Virus record (IMG/VR): IMGVR_UViG_3300041409_000622
Span: 1 to 37,523 of that record
Length of the DNA stretch: 37,523 bases
Direction: 5' to 3' (one strand)
DNA from: a virus
The translations under genes were made by a program, and so were the position numbers. Positions 1-6,882 of this stretch are shown here, in pieces. Position 1 is the stretch's first letter. The number at the start of each line of letters is the position of its first letter. Under the pieces are notes generated by a model. That model ran no database searches, was not told where the DNA came from, and saw only the letters and a program-made list of their open reading frames with translations.

Positions 1-239
1 AGGTCAACAAATTAGGCAAAGGCATCATCCTGATGCACGATTTCCAGAAGCACACCGCCGAAGCGCTGCCGACGCTGCTCAGCCGATTGAAGGCCGGCGG
101 CTACAAGGTCGTGCAGATGAAGGCGAAGATGCCGCTGCAGACGCTCGCGCAGTATGACGCGGAAGTGGTCAAGGACGCCAAGCTGCCGACGATCAGTTCG
201 CGGCCGGTGTCGAGTGTGGTGCAGACGGTGGGGAATTAG
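1..239 (+). CDS. Polysaccharide deacetylase, C-terminal part
   Basis: The frame is open from the left edge, so only about the last 78 residues are present. The text ILMHDFQKHTAEALP followed by LLSRLKAGGYKVV matches the C-terminal end of NodB-type polysaccharide deacetylases, where a L-[LM]-H-D motif supplies a late active-site histidine. These enzymes remove N- or O-acetyl groups from cell-surface or peptidoglycan sugars. It reads toward the prophage and is followed by minus-strand genes, so it ends its own transcription unit. It looks like a host gene, not phage. Confidence 0.75.
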   Translation, partial: VNKLGKGIILMHDFQKHTAEALPTLLSRLKAGGYKVVQMKAKMPLQTLAQYDAEVVKDAKLPTISSRPVSSVVQTVGN

Positions 240-288
240 GGGGCGGGAAGGCCGCCCCTGTCTCGATCTGGACCGTCGGCAGCTCCGT

Positions 289-387
289 TTATACGGAAAA
301 CGGATCGAGCAGGCGCACGCCTGCCATCGCCCTATCCGCGACGTTGCGGGTTACAAGCGTCAAGCCGTGCGCAGTGACGCGTAATAT
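289..387 (-). pseudogene. VapC-type PIN toxin, C-terminal remnant
   Basis: On the minus strand a short frame reads AHGLTLVTRNVADRAMAGVR, then LLDPF, and stops at 289. This is the usual end of VapC/PIN-domain ribonucleases (GLTLVTRN-x-x-D-F, G-V-x-x-x-x-PF). The frame closes at a stop just upstream, so the catalytic N-terminal three-quarters and any antitoxin gene are missing. The usual DF is DR here. It is probably the decayed tail of a toxin-antitoxin locus. Confidence 0.55.
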
Positions 388-393
388 AAGTAG

Positions 394-768
394 CTAATCT
401 CTGTACATCTCTACCGAGAGAATCAACCGGCAGTTACTTCCGCAATTGATCGCGGAGCCGCTCAGGTCATCCTTGTTGTAATGGATGTATATTGCTCGTC
501 TTGTCGCCACGGCGGTCGCGGCAAGGCTGAGCACACGACTGGAATCAGGATGCGTGATGCTAAGTGCGAAAAAATCGATCGCGCCATCGCCTGGATTACA
601 CCGCAGGTGGATACGCGATTCTGTATGAACGGCGACTGCTTGCGCCACACATTTGAACACATTATCCGCTGCTTGCGCCGCGGACGCCATGAAGGCGCAG
701 GCGCCGACGATGCTTCCAACCAAGGCTAGACGCGCGCGACGAATAGTATTCAGTTGTTGTCCGCTCAT
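394..768 (-). CDS. Small exported protein of unknown function
   Basis: The protein has 124 residues and a clear Sec signal peptide: a basic start (NTIRRARLAL), a hydrophobic core and a cleavage site near ASAAQA/AD around residue 33. The mature part has four cysteines (KCVAQ, LRCNP, INCGSNCR), suggesting two disulphides and a periplasmic or secreted location. The sequence GAAGGAG lies a few bases before the ATG and supports this start. I do not recognise the family. It lies downstream of the haem protein on the same strand and appears to be a host gene. Confidence 0.6.
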   Translation of the reverse strand: MSGQQLNTIRRARLALVGSIVGACAFMASAAQAADNVFKCVAQAVAVHTESRIHLRCNPGDGAIDFFALSITHPDSSRVLSLAATAVATRRAIYIHYNKDDLSGSAINCGSNCRLILSVEMYRD

Positions 769-840
769 GACTTGCTGCTCCTTCTCATCTGAATATTTGA
801 TGCTGTCGTTCTTATTTGGAGCAACAGCATCTTGCCCGGA

Positions 841-2082
841 TCAATTATTGGGAATTATATCGCCATCGCCAGTTACTATGGTGATTGTCTCGGCTGCCGG
901 GAATACCGGCGGAATAAAGGGGCTATCAGGCGCGACATCCTTCCAGGGCTCGCCCAACGGCGCAATGTCGCAACCCTGCGGCGCAGCAGTAAAATTGGAA
1001 TTGAAAAACCCGACGGCGCAATCCTGATATTTGGTCGCGGAAGCTTCCGCGAAAGCGTTGTAAAGAATTTGACCGGGTCTCATCCAGATCGGCGAAGCGG
1101 CGCTATGAGGGTTCTTTGAGCACTTCCCATCAACGCATTGGTCTGCCGCAGTCGCAACATTAGCGAAATGCGCTGCGGTGCCGTTGATCTCCCCGAATGC
1201 CTTGCGGTTTGGAACCGCCAACCGATGGCATGTCGTGCATGATAATCCTGGATCGCCCGGGGCGAGGGCAGTCTTGATCGACCAACTACGATTTGTCGCA
1301 TAGTCGAGACCCACGTAACGGGCGGGCGTATTAAGGTTGTTGAAGCCCGTGAACTCGTTAGGTAAAGCATGCGGCGGGGTTTTGAGCTGCGCCAGATACT
1401 CGGAGCGAATAAATCCGCCGTTGTCGTGGCAGCCCGTGCACCCGATGGCTTCCGTGCCCTCCGGGCTTATCCAGTGAGGCTGGCCATCTTCCCACGTGGC
1501 TTTTTCGCCGCCTTTGGGCGCAGGAATCTGGTCCCCCGGAAGGTCGGTTAGCGCCTGATAAAAGCACAACGCACCATTCTTCTTGTTATATTGGATCACT
1601 GCGATGTCGTTGTACACGTTGTTCGCGATGGGCTTTCCGACCTTCCTGCAATGCGCAACAGCGACGGCGTCAGCAGTTTTTCCGGGGAGCACCTGAAACC
1701 TGCTGCCAGGATCGCACGCGCTGTTGAGCACATTCGGACGGTCGCAACGCGTTGAGGATTGAGGTGTATCCGGAATTGTGCCTTGTCCGGGCGGCTCGAC
1801 GCCGGCGCTGCAACTGAAACTCGGCACCTGAATTCCCGTCGCAGCATCGCATTTGGCGGAATAGTCCTTCAAACTGTCGTGCGCGCCGGTGGCCGAGTCG
1901 AACGCGACAATGCGATTGCGCCACGCCTCGAAAGCACGATATTTCAGAGACTGGGCATGTGCCGGGTCAATGTCCTGTGCCGCGGCGAGATTTGGCGCCA
2001 TCGCCAACAGGCATGCGCAGGCTGTTTGCCGAAGGAAGCCCCGAAGAGAGTCGAATTCCAAACAACTGCCCATCTTCGGCAT
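841..2082 (-). CDS. Exported protein with two c-type haem motifs
   Basis: A 413-residue protein with a signal peptide ending near LAAAQ (about residue 36). It has two CxxCH haem-binding motifs, C215-x-x-C218-H219 (CTGCHDNGG) and C282-x-x-C285-H286 (CTTCHRL), so it is likely a periplasmic dihaem cytochrome or a haem-dependent oxidoreductase subunit. Extra cysteines occur in the N-terminal half. The start has a good ribosome-binding site (GGAAGGAG) 9-10 bases upstream. No partner enzyme is visible nearby. It is a host gene and the last clearly chromosomal one before the phage-like DNA. Redox partner and substrate cannot be read from the sequence. Confidence 0.7.
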   Translation of the reverse strand: MPKMGSCLEFDSLRGFLRQTACACLLAMAPNLAAAQDIDPAHAQSLKYRAFEAWRNRIVAFDSATGAHDSLKDYSAKCDAATGIQVPSFSCSAGVEPPGQGTIPDTPQSSTRCDRPNVLNSACDPGSRFQVLPGKTADAVAVAHCRKVGKPIANNVYNDIAVIQYNKKNGALCFYQALTDLPGDQIPAPKGGEKATWEDGQPHWISPEGTEAIGCTGCHDNGGFIRSEYLAQLKTPPHALPNEFTGFNNLNTPARYVGLDYATNRSWSIKTALAPGDPGLSCTTCHRLAVPNRKAFGEINGTAAHFANVATAADQCVDGKCSKNPHSAASPIWMRPGQILYNAFAEASATKYQDCAVGFFNSNFTAAPQGCDIAPLGEPWKDVAPDSPFIPPVFPAAETITIVTGDGDIIPNN

Positions 2083-2164
2083 AGTTGAACTCTCCTTCCA
2101 GTGTTAAATCTGAACATATCAACCTTAGTGTGTGGACGCCAGTAAAAAAATTACGTTTAGGCGA

Positions 2165-2320
2165 CTATGCAGCCGGCGGTCCCTCTTTAGGCATTTCGCG
2201 GAAAGCGTGCCGCCGGACGTAATCCTCAAACACTTCTGCCGGAAGCACCCAGCGAACAGGCCGAGGCAACATGTCGTACAAATCCGCGATGATCGTTTGT
2301 TTGCTTTCTTCGGACTGCAC
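2165..2320 (-). CDS. Short conserved-looking ORF at the host/prophage edge
   Basis: A 51-codon frame starting at a GTG. It reads like real protein (ADLYDMLPRPVRWVLPAEVF, then EDYVRRHAFREMP), unlike the arginine-rich overlapping frames. There is no convincing ribosome-binding site, and the frame continues upstream of the GTG for only about 18 codons to a stop. It may be the C-terminal end of a gene cut by prophage integration. Function unknown. Confidence 0.35.
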   Translation of the reverse strand: MQSEESKQTIIADLYDMLPRPVRWVLPAEVFEDYVRRHAFREMPKEGPPAA

Positions 2321-2419
2321 TACGCGTAGCCGAAGGCGAAGCGTGGTGCCCAGGGGCGGAGTGCAAGATACTCATAAGCCACTCTAAATGCAGCGGTTTT
2401 ACGGCGTGACAACGCAGAC

Positions 2420-2440
2420 TACCCCCAGAAATACCCCCAG
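2420..2440. repeat. Tandem 9-bp direct repeat at the prophage edge
   Basis: TACCCCCAG occurs twice, at 2420-2428 and 2432-2440, separated by AAA. It lies in the gap between the host-like genes and the first phage-like genes, where an attachment site or recombinase binding site would be expected. No matching copy was noticed near the right edge, so an att role is only a guess. Confidence 0.35.
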
Positions 2441-2451
2441 TCACAAGCCGT

Positions 2452-2754
2452 TCATTCGTCCCTCTTCAGTTTCCGTTTTCCCCAATGCGTCGTTTTCTTA
2501 GATGGATCCGGTTCGGGCGGCTCAGGCTGAACGCCTTTGCGCAGGCCGAACGCCACGGCGCGCTCTGCGAAGAACATGCAGCCGCCCCTTTCCCCGATGA
2601 TGGCGAGCAAGGTCGCGGCGGGTCGCCAGTGTTCGGCGTTCTGCTCGTCGCGGGGCAGGCTCGTCATGTACGTGACGGCATCCCGCAGCGTCACGAGCGG
2701 CTTGCGTTTGCCTGGCACGGGAATCGGCGCGAAGAACTTGGCATCCCAGGACAT
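2452..2754 (-). CDS. Conserved hypothetical protein, prophage-associated
   Basis: A 100-residue soluble protein beginning MSWDAKFFAPIPVPGKRKPL, a pattern I associate with short proteins in Bradyrhizobium-type prophages. The centre (LRDAVTYMTSLP) and the helix carrying ATLLAIIGERGG look like a compact helical domain. The C-terminal 25 residues are Pro/Lys rich. Its ATG overlaps the stop of the upstream gene as TGATG, so the two are translationally coupled. No catalytic motif is visible and function is unknown. Confidence 0.65.
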   Translation of the reverse strand: MSWDAKFFAPIPVPGKRKPLVTLRDAVTYMTSLPRDEQNAEHWRPAATLLAIIGERGGCMFFAERAVAFGLRKGVQPEPPEPDPSKKTTHWGKRKLKRDE

Positions 2755-3011
2755 CAGCGCCCTATGCTTGCGGGCTTGGCGTGAAGCGCCGTGCGGTCGC
2801 CCGTTATCTCGCCGGCGTAGTCGTCAATCGCGACCCTGAGACGTTCGTGGGCGAAGCCTCGATTCTTGGCCTCGAAAATCAGATAGTGCCGAATGACCCG
2901 AAGCGCTTCCAGATCGGCCGCGCGGCCGGCGCGTTCCCGCTCCTCTTGAAACCGGCGCTCTTTCTCTGCGGCATAGGCGCGGGCGGCGGCCCGATTCTCA
3001 GTCTTGGTCAT
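2754..3011 (-). CDS. Helical hypothetical protein coupled to its neighbour
   Basis: An 85-residue, very charged protein. Residues 1-45 are rich in Ala, Arg and Glu (AYAAEKERRFQEERERAGRA), typical of a long helix or coiled coil. It ends at the TGATG overlap with the next gene downstream, so the pair forms a small operon. Function not recognised. Confidence 0.55.
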   Translation of the reverse strand: MTKTENRAAARAYAAEKERRFQEERERAGRAADLEALRVIRHYLIFEAKNRGFAHERLRVAIDDYAGEITGDRTALHAKPASIGR

Positions 3012-3215
3012 GCCACATCAAAGCGAATCCGCTACGGCTAGGCAAATCGTCCCATTAGTAGGGAGCGGAACTGGGGCAAGATACCGCCGGTCGCGGGCGG
3101 AACAGTCCCGCCGCGAAGAGGGGATGGAGGGAGGGAGCTTCTGGCGTCGCCGCACCCCGGATGGCACTGTCCGGCTGGGGGAACTGTGAAGAGGGAATGT
3201 GAGAAGGAACACGAT

Positions 3216-3560
3216 ATGTGCCAGCAGTGGTTGTCGGTGTTAGGTTTGGTGTCTGATGTCGTCGGGTTTCTGATGATCTTGTACGAGTGGCGCGTCATGT
3301 TTGAGCGGCACATGGGGGAAAAGAAGATTGAGATCGAAGCATTCTTCGAGCGTCGGGCGCGGCATGCAATGGGTGAGCCAGAACCGCCGGAAGAAGAGGT
3401 GAACTGGTCGATGGGCAAGCACATGGCGATGGGACTTGAAGAAGATGTGAAGTTTCGGGGGCGCATGGTGATGGTGGGGACAGGGCTGGTCGTTATTGGT
3501 TTTCTGCTTCAAGTCGCCGGGACATGGCCCGGTGGGATATTCGGCATTAAGATCTGTTGA
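3216..3560 (+). CDS. Two-pass membrane protein
   Basis: Starting at the ATG at 3216 gives 114 residues. AAGGAA lies about 10 bases before this ATG, and the N-terminus MCQQWLSVLGLVSDVVGF is the usual start of a family of short bacterial membrane proteins. A GTG at 3186 would add 10 charged residues and is less likely. TM1 spans about residues 5-24 and TM2 about 86-107 (VMVGTGLVVIGFLLQVAGTW). The loop between is strongly charged (EKKIEIEAFFERRARHAM). It runs opposite to its neighbours on both sides. Confidence 0.6.
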   Translation: MCQQWLSVLGLVSDVVGFLMILYEWRVMFERHMGEKKIEIEAFFERRARHAMGEPEPPEEEVNWSMGKHMAMGLEEDVKFRGRMVMVGTGLVVIGFLLQVAGTWPGGIFGIKIC

Positions 3561-3564
3561 GCGA

Positions 3565-3843
3565 TTAAGCGGTCATCGATAATGCCAACTGCTTCGCCTG
3601 CTCGCTGACTTCGACCGGCTTCGGAGCGGGCTTCGGTAGTTCTATTTCGTACATCTTGAACGGATTGCCGTTCCCTAATTTTTTGTGTCCGACAACCTTG
3701 AAGACGATACCGTGATGGTTGCGCATTTCACTCATGCGGGCTCTTGCGTCGATGAGGGTCGCGTTGGTGATTTCTCGTGCGGTAGAGCCGGGGTGGGCAA
3801 GCATATAATCGTAGACGCGCTGCTGTTGATTGTTGAGGTTCAT
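3565..3843 (-). CDS. Winged-helix DNA-binding protein
   Basis: A 92-residue protein. The N-terminus QQQRVYDYMLAHPGSTAREI, followed by the helix DARARMSEMRN and GIVFKVV, has the form of a winged helix-turn-helix used by small phage regulators (end-of-chain helix, GS-T turn, recognition helix, wing). The last 30 residues are Pro/Ala rich. It is the last gene of the minus-strand early cluster. Likely a transcriptional regulator; target unknown. Confidence 0.6.
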   Translation of the reverse strand: MNLNNQQQRVYDYMLAHPGSTAREITNATLIDARARMSEMRNHHGIVFKVVGHKKLGNGNPFKMYEIELPKPAPKPVEVSEQAKQLALSMTA

Positions 3844-3849
3844 ATCCTT

Positions 3850-4131
3850 CTATTCTTTTGAGCGGATAATGAGAGCCGCTTTCTTGATTGCGGAGTTGAA
3901 ACCCATAACATGATTTTTTGTTCGGCAAGCGTATAGACGACCATCTTCTGTGCGGGACTTCTCATCAATATCGCTACCCGGCTTTGTTAAATTCTCCACC
4001 TCCACCGCCTTCTCTTCAAGATACGTGTCTATGGCGGTCATACATTCCTGCATTGCCTCAAGAGAGGATAAGCTGTGGCCATAGTTGCGAACTGAAACAC
4101 GTATCTCCTCTCTCAATTGGGAATAGGTCAT
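3850..4131 (-). CDS. Hypothetical phage protein
   Basis: A 93-residue soluble protein, largely helical (LSSLEAMQECMTAIDTYLEE) with two cysteines. The start overlaps the upstream stop by four bases (positions 4128-4131). It sits 6 bases ahead of the winged-helix gene, in the same operon. No family recognised. Confidence 0.55.
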   Translation of the reverse strand: MTYSQLREEIRVSVRNYGHSLSSLEAMQECMTAIDTYLEEKAVEVENLTKPGSDIDEKSRTEDGRLYACRTKNHVMGFNSAIKKAALIIRSKE

Positions 4132-4376
4132 AGCGCGGCGAAGAAACTCTCAGCGTCTTTTCCATCGGCCAGATGGCGAATGAAATCTATTTGCACACTT
4201 AACCATTGACCATGTGCCCCAGGACGGTCTGGTGCTGCTTCCCACCACCCCCTCGCCCGTCCCAAGGACTGCCAGAAGAGAGGGTCAAGAAGCGTCTGAG
4301 CCGCACTCTCAAATATGTGTCGAGAGTATCCCCCGTTCTCGACCGCCTCCAGGATACAGGTTTCTTGTGAGGTCAT
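4128..4376 (-). CDS. Hypothetical phage protein
   Basis: An 82-residue protein with a Trp-rich centre (LFWQSLGRARGWWEAA) ending DAESFFAAL. The text resembles helical phage proteins that sit beside early operon genes, but no motif identifies it. It overlaps the next gene by 4 bases and follows its upstream neighbour by one base, so it is part of a coupled chain. Confidence 0.5.
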   Translation of the reverse strand: MTSQETCILEAVENGGYSRHIFESAAQTLLDPLFWQSLGRARGWWEAAPDRPGAHGQWLSVQIDFIRHLADGKDAESFFAAL

Positions 4377-4377
4377 A

Positions 4378-4674
4378 TCAGAAGGGGATTTTGTCTAGGT
4401 CCGGCTCATCTATCGGATTCGGCGCTTCGTCACGATGTGAGCGGTGGTGGTAATCGTCGGCAGGGCGGCTGTACTGGTTCAGTTCGCAGTACAGCTTCCC
4501 TCCCTTGCTTTCCTTGATGTCGATGTTGCACCAACCTTCAGGCTTCGTGTGGTCTATGAGGAATTTCGTAAACTCTTCCGTCTTGATGGAGAGCGAGCCT
4601 TTTACGAAGTCAGGCGCGCCCTCTCGCGGTGCTTTGTAGATCAGACCTAGAGCGAATATTTTGTCGTCGGACAT
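4378..4674 (-). CDS. Possible SSB-like phage protein
   Basis: A 98-residue protein. Residues 1-65 alternate strand-like segments (FALGLIYKA, SLSIKTEEFTKFL, WCNIDIKES, KLYCELNQY), and it ends with an acidic tail DEPDLDKIPF. This tail resembles the D-D-x-I-P-F tip by which single-strand binding proteins recruit partners. The arrangement beside a candidate annealing protein is consistent with ssDNA work. This is inference from tail and context; the OB fold is not proven. Confidence 0.4.
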   Translation of the reverse strand: MSDDKIFALGLIYKAPREGAPDFVKGSLSIKTEEFTKFLIDHTKPEGWCNIDIKESKGGKLYCELNQYSRPADDYHHRSHRDEAPNPIDEPDLDKIPF

Positions 4675-4677
4675 AAT

Positions 4678-5046
4678 TTATTTGTTGGTGAGTAATTCTG
4701 GATTCTCGTGGATGTTGCCGATGACTTCGATTTGCGCGTCATCTTGGTTGCCCCAAATTTCCTGATAGACGAGCGGGATTGAGATGACGTGGTGGCGGTA
4801 GACAACTTCGCCGCTCTTGGAATAGCAAATCGTTAAGTCTCCCTCGTACACCTCTTTCCCGTTCTTGTCGTGCAGGCCGGTGAATTGGCAGAGGTTCACG
4901 AAGTTGATTCCCTGATAATCCTGACCTTCGCTGTCTTTCCAAAGAACGCCGTAGCAGTGCCCTGACTCGTCAATCATGAGCCGCTGCACCTTGTGGAATT
5001 TGTCATGTAACCTATCCCATCCCCTGAATTTGATTTCTCGTTGCAT
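4678..5046 (-). CDS. YopX-family protein
   Basis: A 122-residue protein with the YopX pattern: an N-terminal REIKFRGWD, a central CQFTGLHDKNGKEVYEGD, and a C-terminal VIGNIHENPELL. The family is common in phages and forms small beta-rich proteins whose function is not established. It is 3 bases from both neighbours, indicating one transcript. Confidence 0.85.
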   Translation of the reverse strand: MQREIKFRGWDRLHDKFHKVQRLMIDESGHCYGVLWKDSEGQDYQGINFVNLCQFTGLHDKNGKEVYEGDLTICYSKSGEVVYRHHVISIPLVYQEIWGNQDDAQIEVIGNIHENPELLTNK

Positions 5047-5049
5047 ACG

Positions 5050-5688
5050 CTATTGGTCGCCTACAGCTTCTAATTGCTCCACCTTGGCCGAGAGGATTTC
5101 CGCAATCGCTTCGAGGTCGTCGTCAATGAGTACAGAATGGGCGTGCTTTTTGACAGCCTCCTCGACCTCTGCCCGCTTCTCTGCGACGGTCTTTCCTACA
5201 GGCTTGAAGCCGAGCTGTTTGAGGAGGGACACAACGCGGTCTTTTTGGGCGAGAAGTTCTACTGCCGGGTCTTTCCTAGGGTCGGTCGGTTTCGTGCGCT
5301 GCGGGGCAGCCTGGCGCGGTTCTGAGGCTTTGTGCAGCTCGTCCGCCGAGGCCACGCTGTCGATGACGCCGATGCCCATTAATGCGAGGGCGCGGCCGAC
5401 GGCGGATGTCTCGGCGTTTTCCAGTGCGGATGTTTTGTTGATGTAGCCGTCGCCTATCAGAGCCTGCGAATGGCCAGTGAATTGTTTGAAGAGTATCGAG
5501 GAATCGCCCATCGGAAATTTGACTGTGGCCTTGACCACGACACGGGGATCTTCGGGTTTGGATAGAAGCTCTGTGGTTATAGAGCCATCCTTGTACGTTT
5601 CATTGAAGTAAAGGACACGGTCGGACACGAGAACGTACTGCTTGCCCTTGATGTCTACCGCTTTGTTTCTGAGTGATTTGTCGTCCAT
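5050..5688 (-). CDS. Candidate phage single-strand annealing/recombination protein
   Basis: A 212-residue protein. The N-terminal half (about residues 15-125) contains strands around YVLVSDRVLYFNE, and the motif NKTSALENAETSAVGRALAL followed by IDSVASADEL. I associate this ETSA-x-GRAL signature with phage proteins of the Rad52/Erf-like annealing group or near relatives, often annotated hypothetical. The C-terminal third is a charged linker and helix (AEKRAEVEEAVKKHAH). Genes next to it (YopX, SSB-like) fit an early recombination module. A fold comparison would be needed to settle the assignment. Confidence 0.45.
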   Translation of the reverse strand: MDDKSLRNKAVDIKGKQYVLVSDRVLYFNETYKDGSITTELLSKPEDPRVVVKATVKFPMGDSSILFKQFTGHSQALIGDGYINKTSALENAETSAVGRALALMGIGVIDSVASADELHKASEPRQAAPQRTKPTDPRKDPAVELLAQKDRVVSLLKQLGFKPVGKTVAEKRAEVEEAVKKHAHSVLIDDDLEAIAEILSAKVEQLEAVGDQ

Positions 5689-5706
5689 ACATGATGTGAT
5701 TAATTT

Positions 5707-5892
5707 CTAAGATTGTTCTGCTCCTTTCGGCGGCTCCCCAGCATCTTCGTCTCTATAATCAGTGAGGTCATAGCGCGGGTTTCCTCCGATGAGCCGGGCA
5801 ATCGCGCCCCACGCTCCTCGTGCGGTGTAGTCGCGGACGATCTGATTGAGGCGTTGGTTGCGGCCTTCCTCGGTGCCTGTGTCGTAGCTCAT
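5707..5892 (-). CDS. Small hypothetical phage protein
   Basis: A 61-residue protein (RNQRLNQIVRDYTARGAWGA then IARLIGG). It starts inside an ATGA overlap with the gene upstream, so it is translationally coupled. Function unknown. Confidence 0.5.
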   Translation of the reverse strand: MSYDTGTEEGRNQRLNQIVRDYTARGAWGAIARLIGGNPRYDLTDYRDEDAGEPPKGAEQS

Positions 5893-6059
5893 AGTTTTAT
5901 TTCGGTTAGCTTGTACCAGTGTGGGGCGATGATGCCGCGTACGGGTATGTAGACTTTTAGGAGTGTTTCGCCCTGGCCGTTCTTGTCGAACTCGGCGACC
6001 TGCCCGAGTCCGTCGGGCGTTTGTACCCAGTCGGTAATTCTGATTTTTGTTTCAGGCAT
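5889..6059 (-). CDS. Small beta-rich phage protein (56 aa)
   Basis: The frame encodes 56 residues starting MPETKIRITDWVQTPDGLGQ and including TLLKVYIPVRG and a terminal HWYKLTEIKL. The alternating pattern suggests a small SH3-like barrel, as in many phage proteins of this size. It overlaps the downstream gene by four bases (ATGA), and its ATG lies within the last codons of the upstream gene. The coupling supports it being real. Confidence 0.55.
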   Translation of the reverse strand: MPETKIRITDWVQTPDGLGQVAEFDKNGQGETLLKVYIPVRGIIAPHWYKLTEIKL

Positions 6060-6219
6060 ACGCGGCGTTGCTGAGTGCTAATCCCACCGTGAGCATGATG
6101 CTGATGGGGACGCTCGTTCTGTTGCGCTTCTCGCGCAGCATTTCTCTCTTCACTTGCTTGCCGCGAGGCGAATAGGCGCTGTAGCGGATGCCGTCGCGGA
6201 TGATGTCGGGGTGTTTCAT
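6052..6219 (-). CDS. Small protein with C-terminal hydrophobic helix (55 aa)
   Basis: The frame reads MKHPDIIRDGIRYSAYSPRG, then a basic stretch (KQVKREMLREKRNRTS) and a hydrophobic tail PISIMLTVGLALSNAAYA. The basic-then-hydrophobic end suggests a tail-anchored membrane protein. The start overlaps the upstream stop as ATGA, and the gene overlaps the downstream start by 8 bases. Confidence 0.5.
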   Translation of the reverse strand: MKHPDIIRDGIRYSAYSPRGKQVKREMLREKRNRTSVPISIMLTVGLALSNAAYA

Positions 6220-6353
6220 ACGCGGATTTGCTCTTCTAGCTGTTGGATGGTCTCAATGACGCGCTCGATGCCCTCTACTTCCCTACTGTCCAAACCGGGC
6301 TTGAATTGTAGTTTGCGTAAAATCGCAATTGCTTTATCGATCTTTTTTTCCAT
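6216..6353 (-). CDS. Small helical protein (45 aa)
   Basis: It encodes MEKKIDKAIAILRKLQFKPG followed by a second helix (VEGIERVIETIQQLEEQI). Heptad-like spacing suggests a helical hairpin that may dimerise. It is the first gene of the four overlapping small genes 5707-6353. No good Shine-Dalgarno sequence is seen before the ATG. Confidence 0.5.
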   Translation of the reverse strand: MEKKIDKAIAILRKLQFKPGLDSREVEGIERVIETIQQLEEQIRV

Positions 6354-6378
6354 AGGTGGTTGATTTTAATTTCCCTCT

Positions 6379-6407
6379 AAGCCGCCCGCTTCATCAGTGA
6401 GCGGCTT
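6379..6407. terminator. Hairpin between small genes and tRNA-like element
   Basis: AAGCCGC at 6379-6385 pairs with GCGGCTT at 6401-6407 across a 15-base loop. There is no proper T-run on either side, so it may be a weak terminator or an RNA end-stabilising hairpin just 3' of the tRNA-like element. Confidence 0.35.
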
Positions 6408-6473
6408 GGAAGGGATGAAGCTTGTAAATTGATAATGTCGTGTCGGGATATTTAGCTGTCAGAGAGCAATAGA

Positions 6474-6588
6474 TGGAGGAAGCGGGCGAGGATTTGAACC
6501 TCGCAGGTGGGCATCTAAAGCCGACCTACTACACGCGATTTCGGAAGTGTGCCTACGTCTTTCACTGCGCCCCTTGCGCCACCGCTTC
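6474..6588 (-). tRNA. tRNA-like element with UAG loop, oversized
   Basis: On the minus strand GAAGCGG (6588-6582) pairs with CCGCTTC (6485-6479). A T-arm GCGAGG-TTCAAAT-CCTCGC (6504-6486) sits directly against it and the 3' side ends CTCCA. An arm GGTCGGC-TTTAGAT-GCCCACC (6526-6506) has a seven-base loop with UAG at 34-36, which would read CUA/CUG leucine. The bases TGGCG-CAA after the acceptor also resemble tRNA-Leu. Oddities: about 55 bases lie between acceptor and anticodon arm instead of about 19, the T-stem has 6 bp, and no long variable arm follows. It may be a diverged phage tRNA, an intron-bearing one, or a tRNA mimic. Confidence 0.5.
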
Positions 6589-6646
6589 TATCCATCTGCG
6601 GTCATTGTCTCATGCCGCAGAAAACCTGCAAGCAAGTTATCAACAG

Positions 6647-6796
6647 TTACGCTGTTCGGCGTCGTTTGCGCGCTTTTGTCAACTTGTTGCGAGGGCGACC
6701 GCCAAGCTTGCCAATGCGGCTCAATTCTTCGGGCGGGAGTTTTGCGCGCGCCTTGCCGCCCAGGCTTGCGAACTGTTTGAGGGTGAGATTCTTCAC
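6647..6796 (-). CDS. Small basic GGKAR-type phage protein (49 aa)
   Basis: A GTG-started 49-residue frame: LTLKQFASLGGKARAKLPPE then LSRIGKLGGRPRNK and a very basic tail KARKRRR. Repeated GGK/GGR-x-R motifs typify small nucleic-acid-binding proteins in phages (AT-hook-like GGRPRNK). It is separated from the tRNA-like element by about 50 bases. A TATAGT-like box lies about 16 bases before the start. Confidence 0.5.
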   Translation of the reverse strand: MKNLTLKQFASLGGKARAKLPPEELSRIGKLGGRPRNKLTKARKRRRTA

Positions 6797-6813
6797 GTTG
6801 CTACTATAACATG

Positions 6814-6848
6814 CTTGTACGTTGGGGTAGTCTTGTACGGTGGGGATA
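6814..6848. repeat. Imperfect tandem 17-bp repeat in divergent promoter region
   Basis: CTTGTACGTTGGGGTAG (6814-6830) is followed one base later by CTTGTACGGTGGGGATA (6832-6848), matching at 13 of 17 positions. It lies between the diverging genes at 6796 and 6883, so it could be a regulator binding site or part of overlapping promoters. Confidence 0.4.
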
Positions 6849-6882
6849 GCGATTTTTAGATTTTAAGTGGAGGTATTACGTG

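Noticed and set aside
3012-3215. Minus-strand ORF in the gap before the two-pass membrane gene
   Set aside because: Ser/Arg/Pro-rich out-of-frame text overlapping the start of the plus-strand gene, without ribosome-binding site; the gap is more likely a divergent promoter region.
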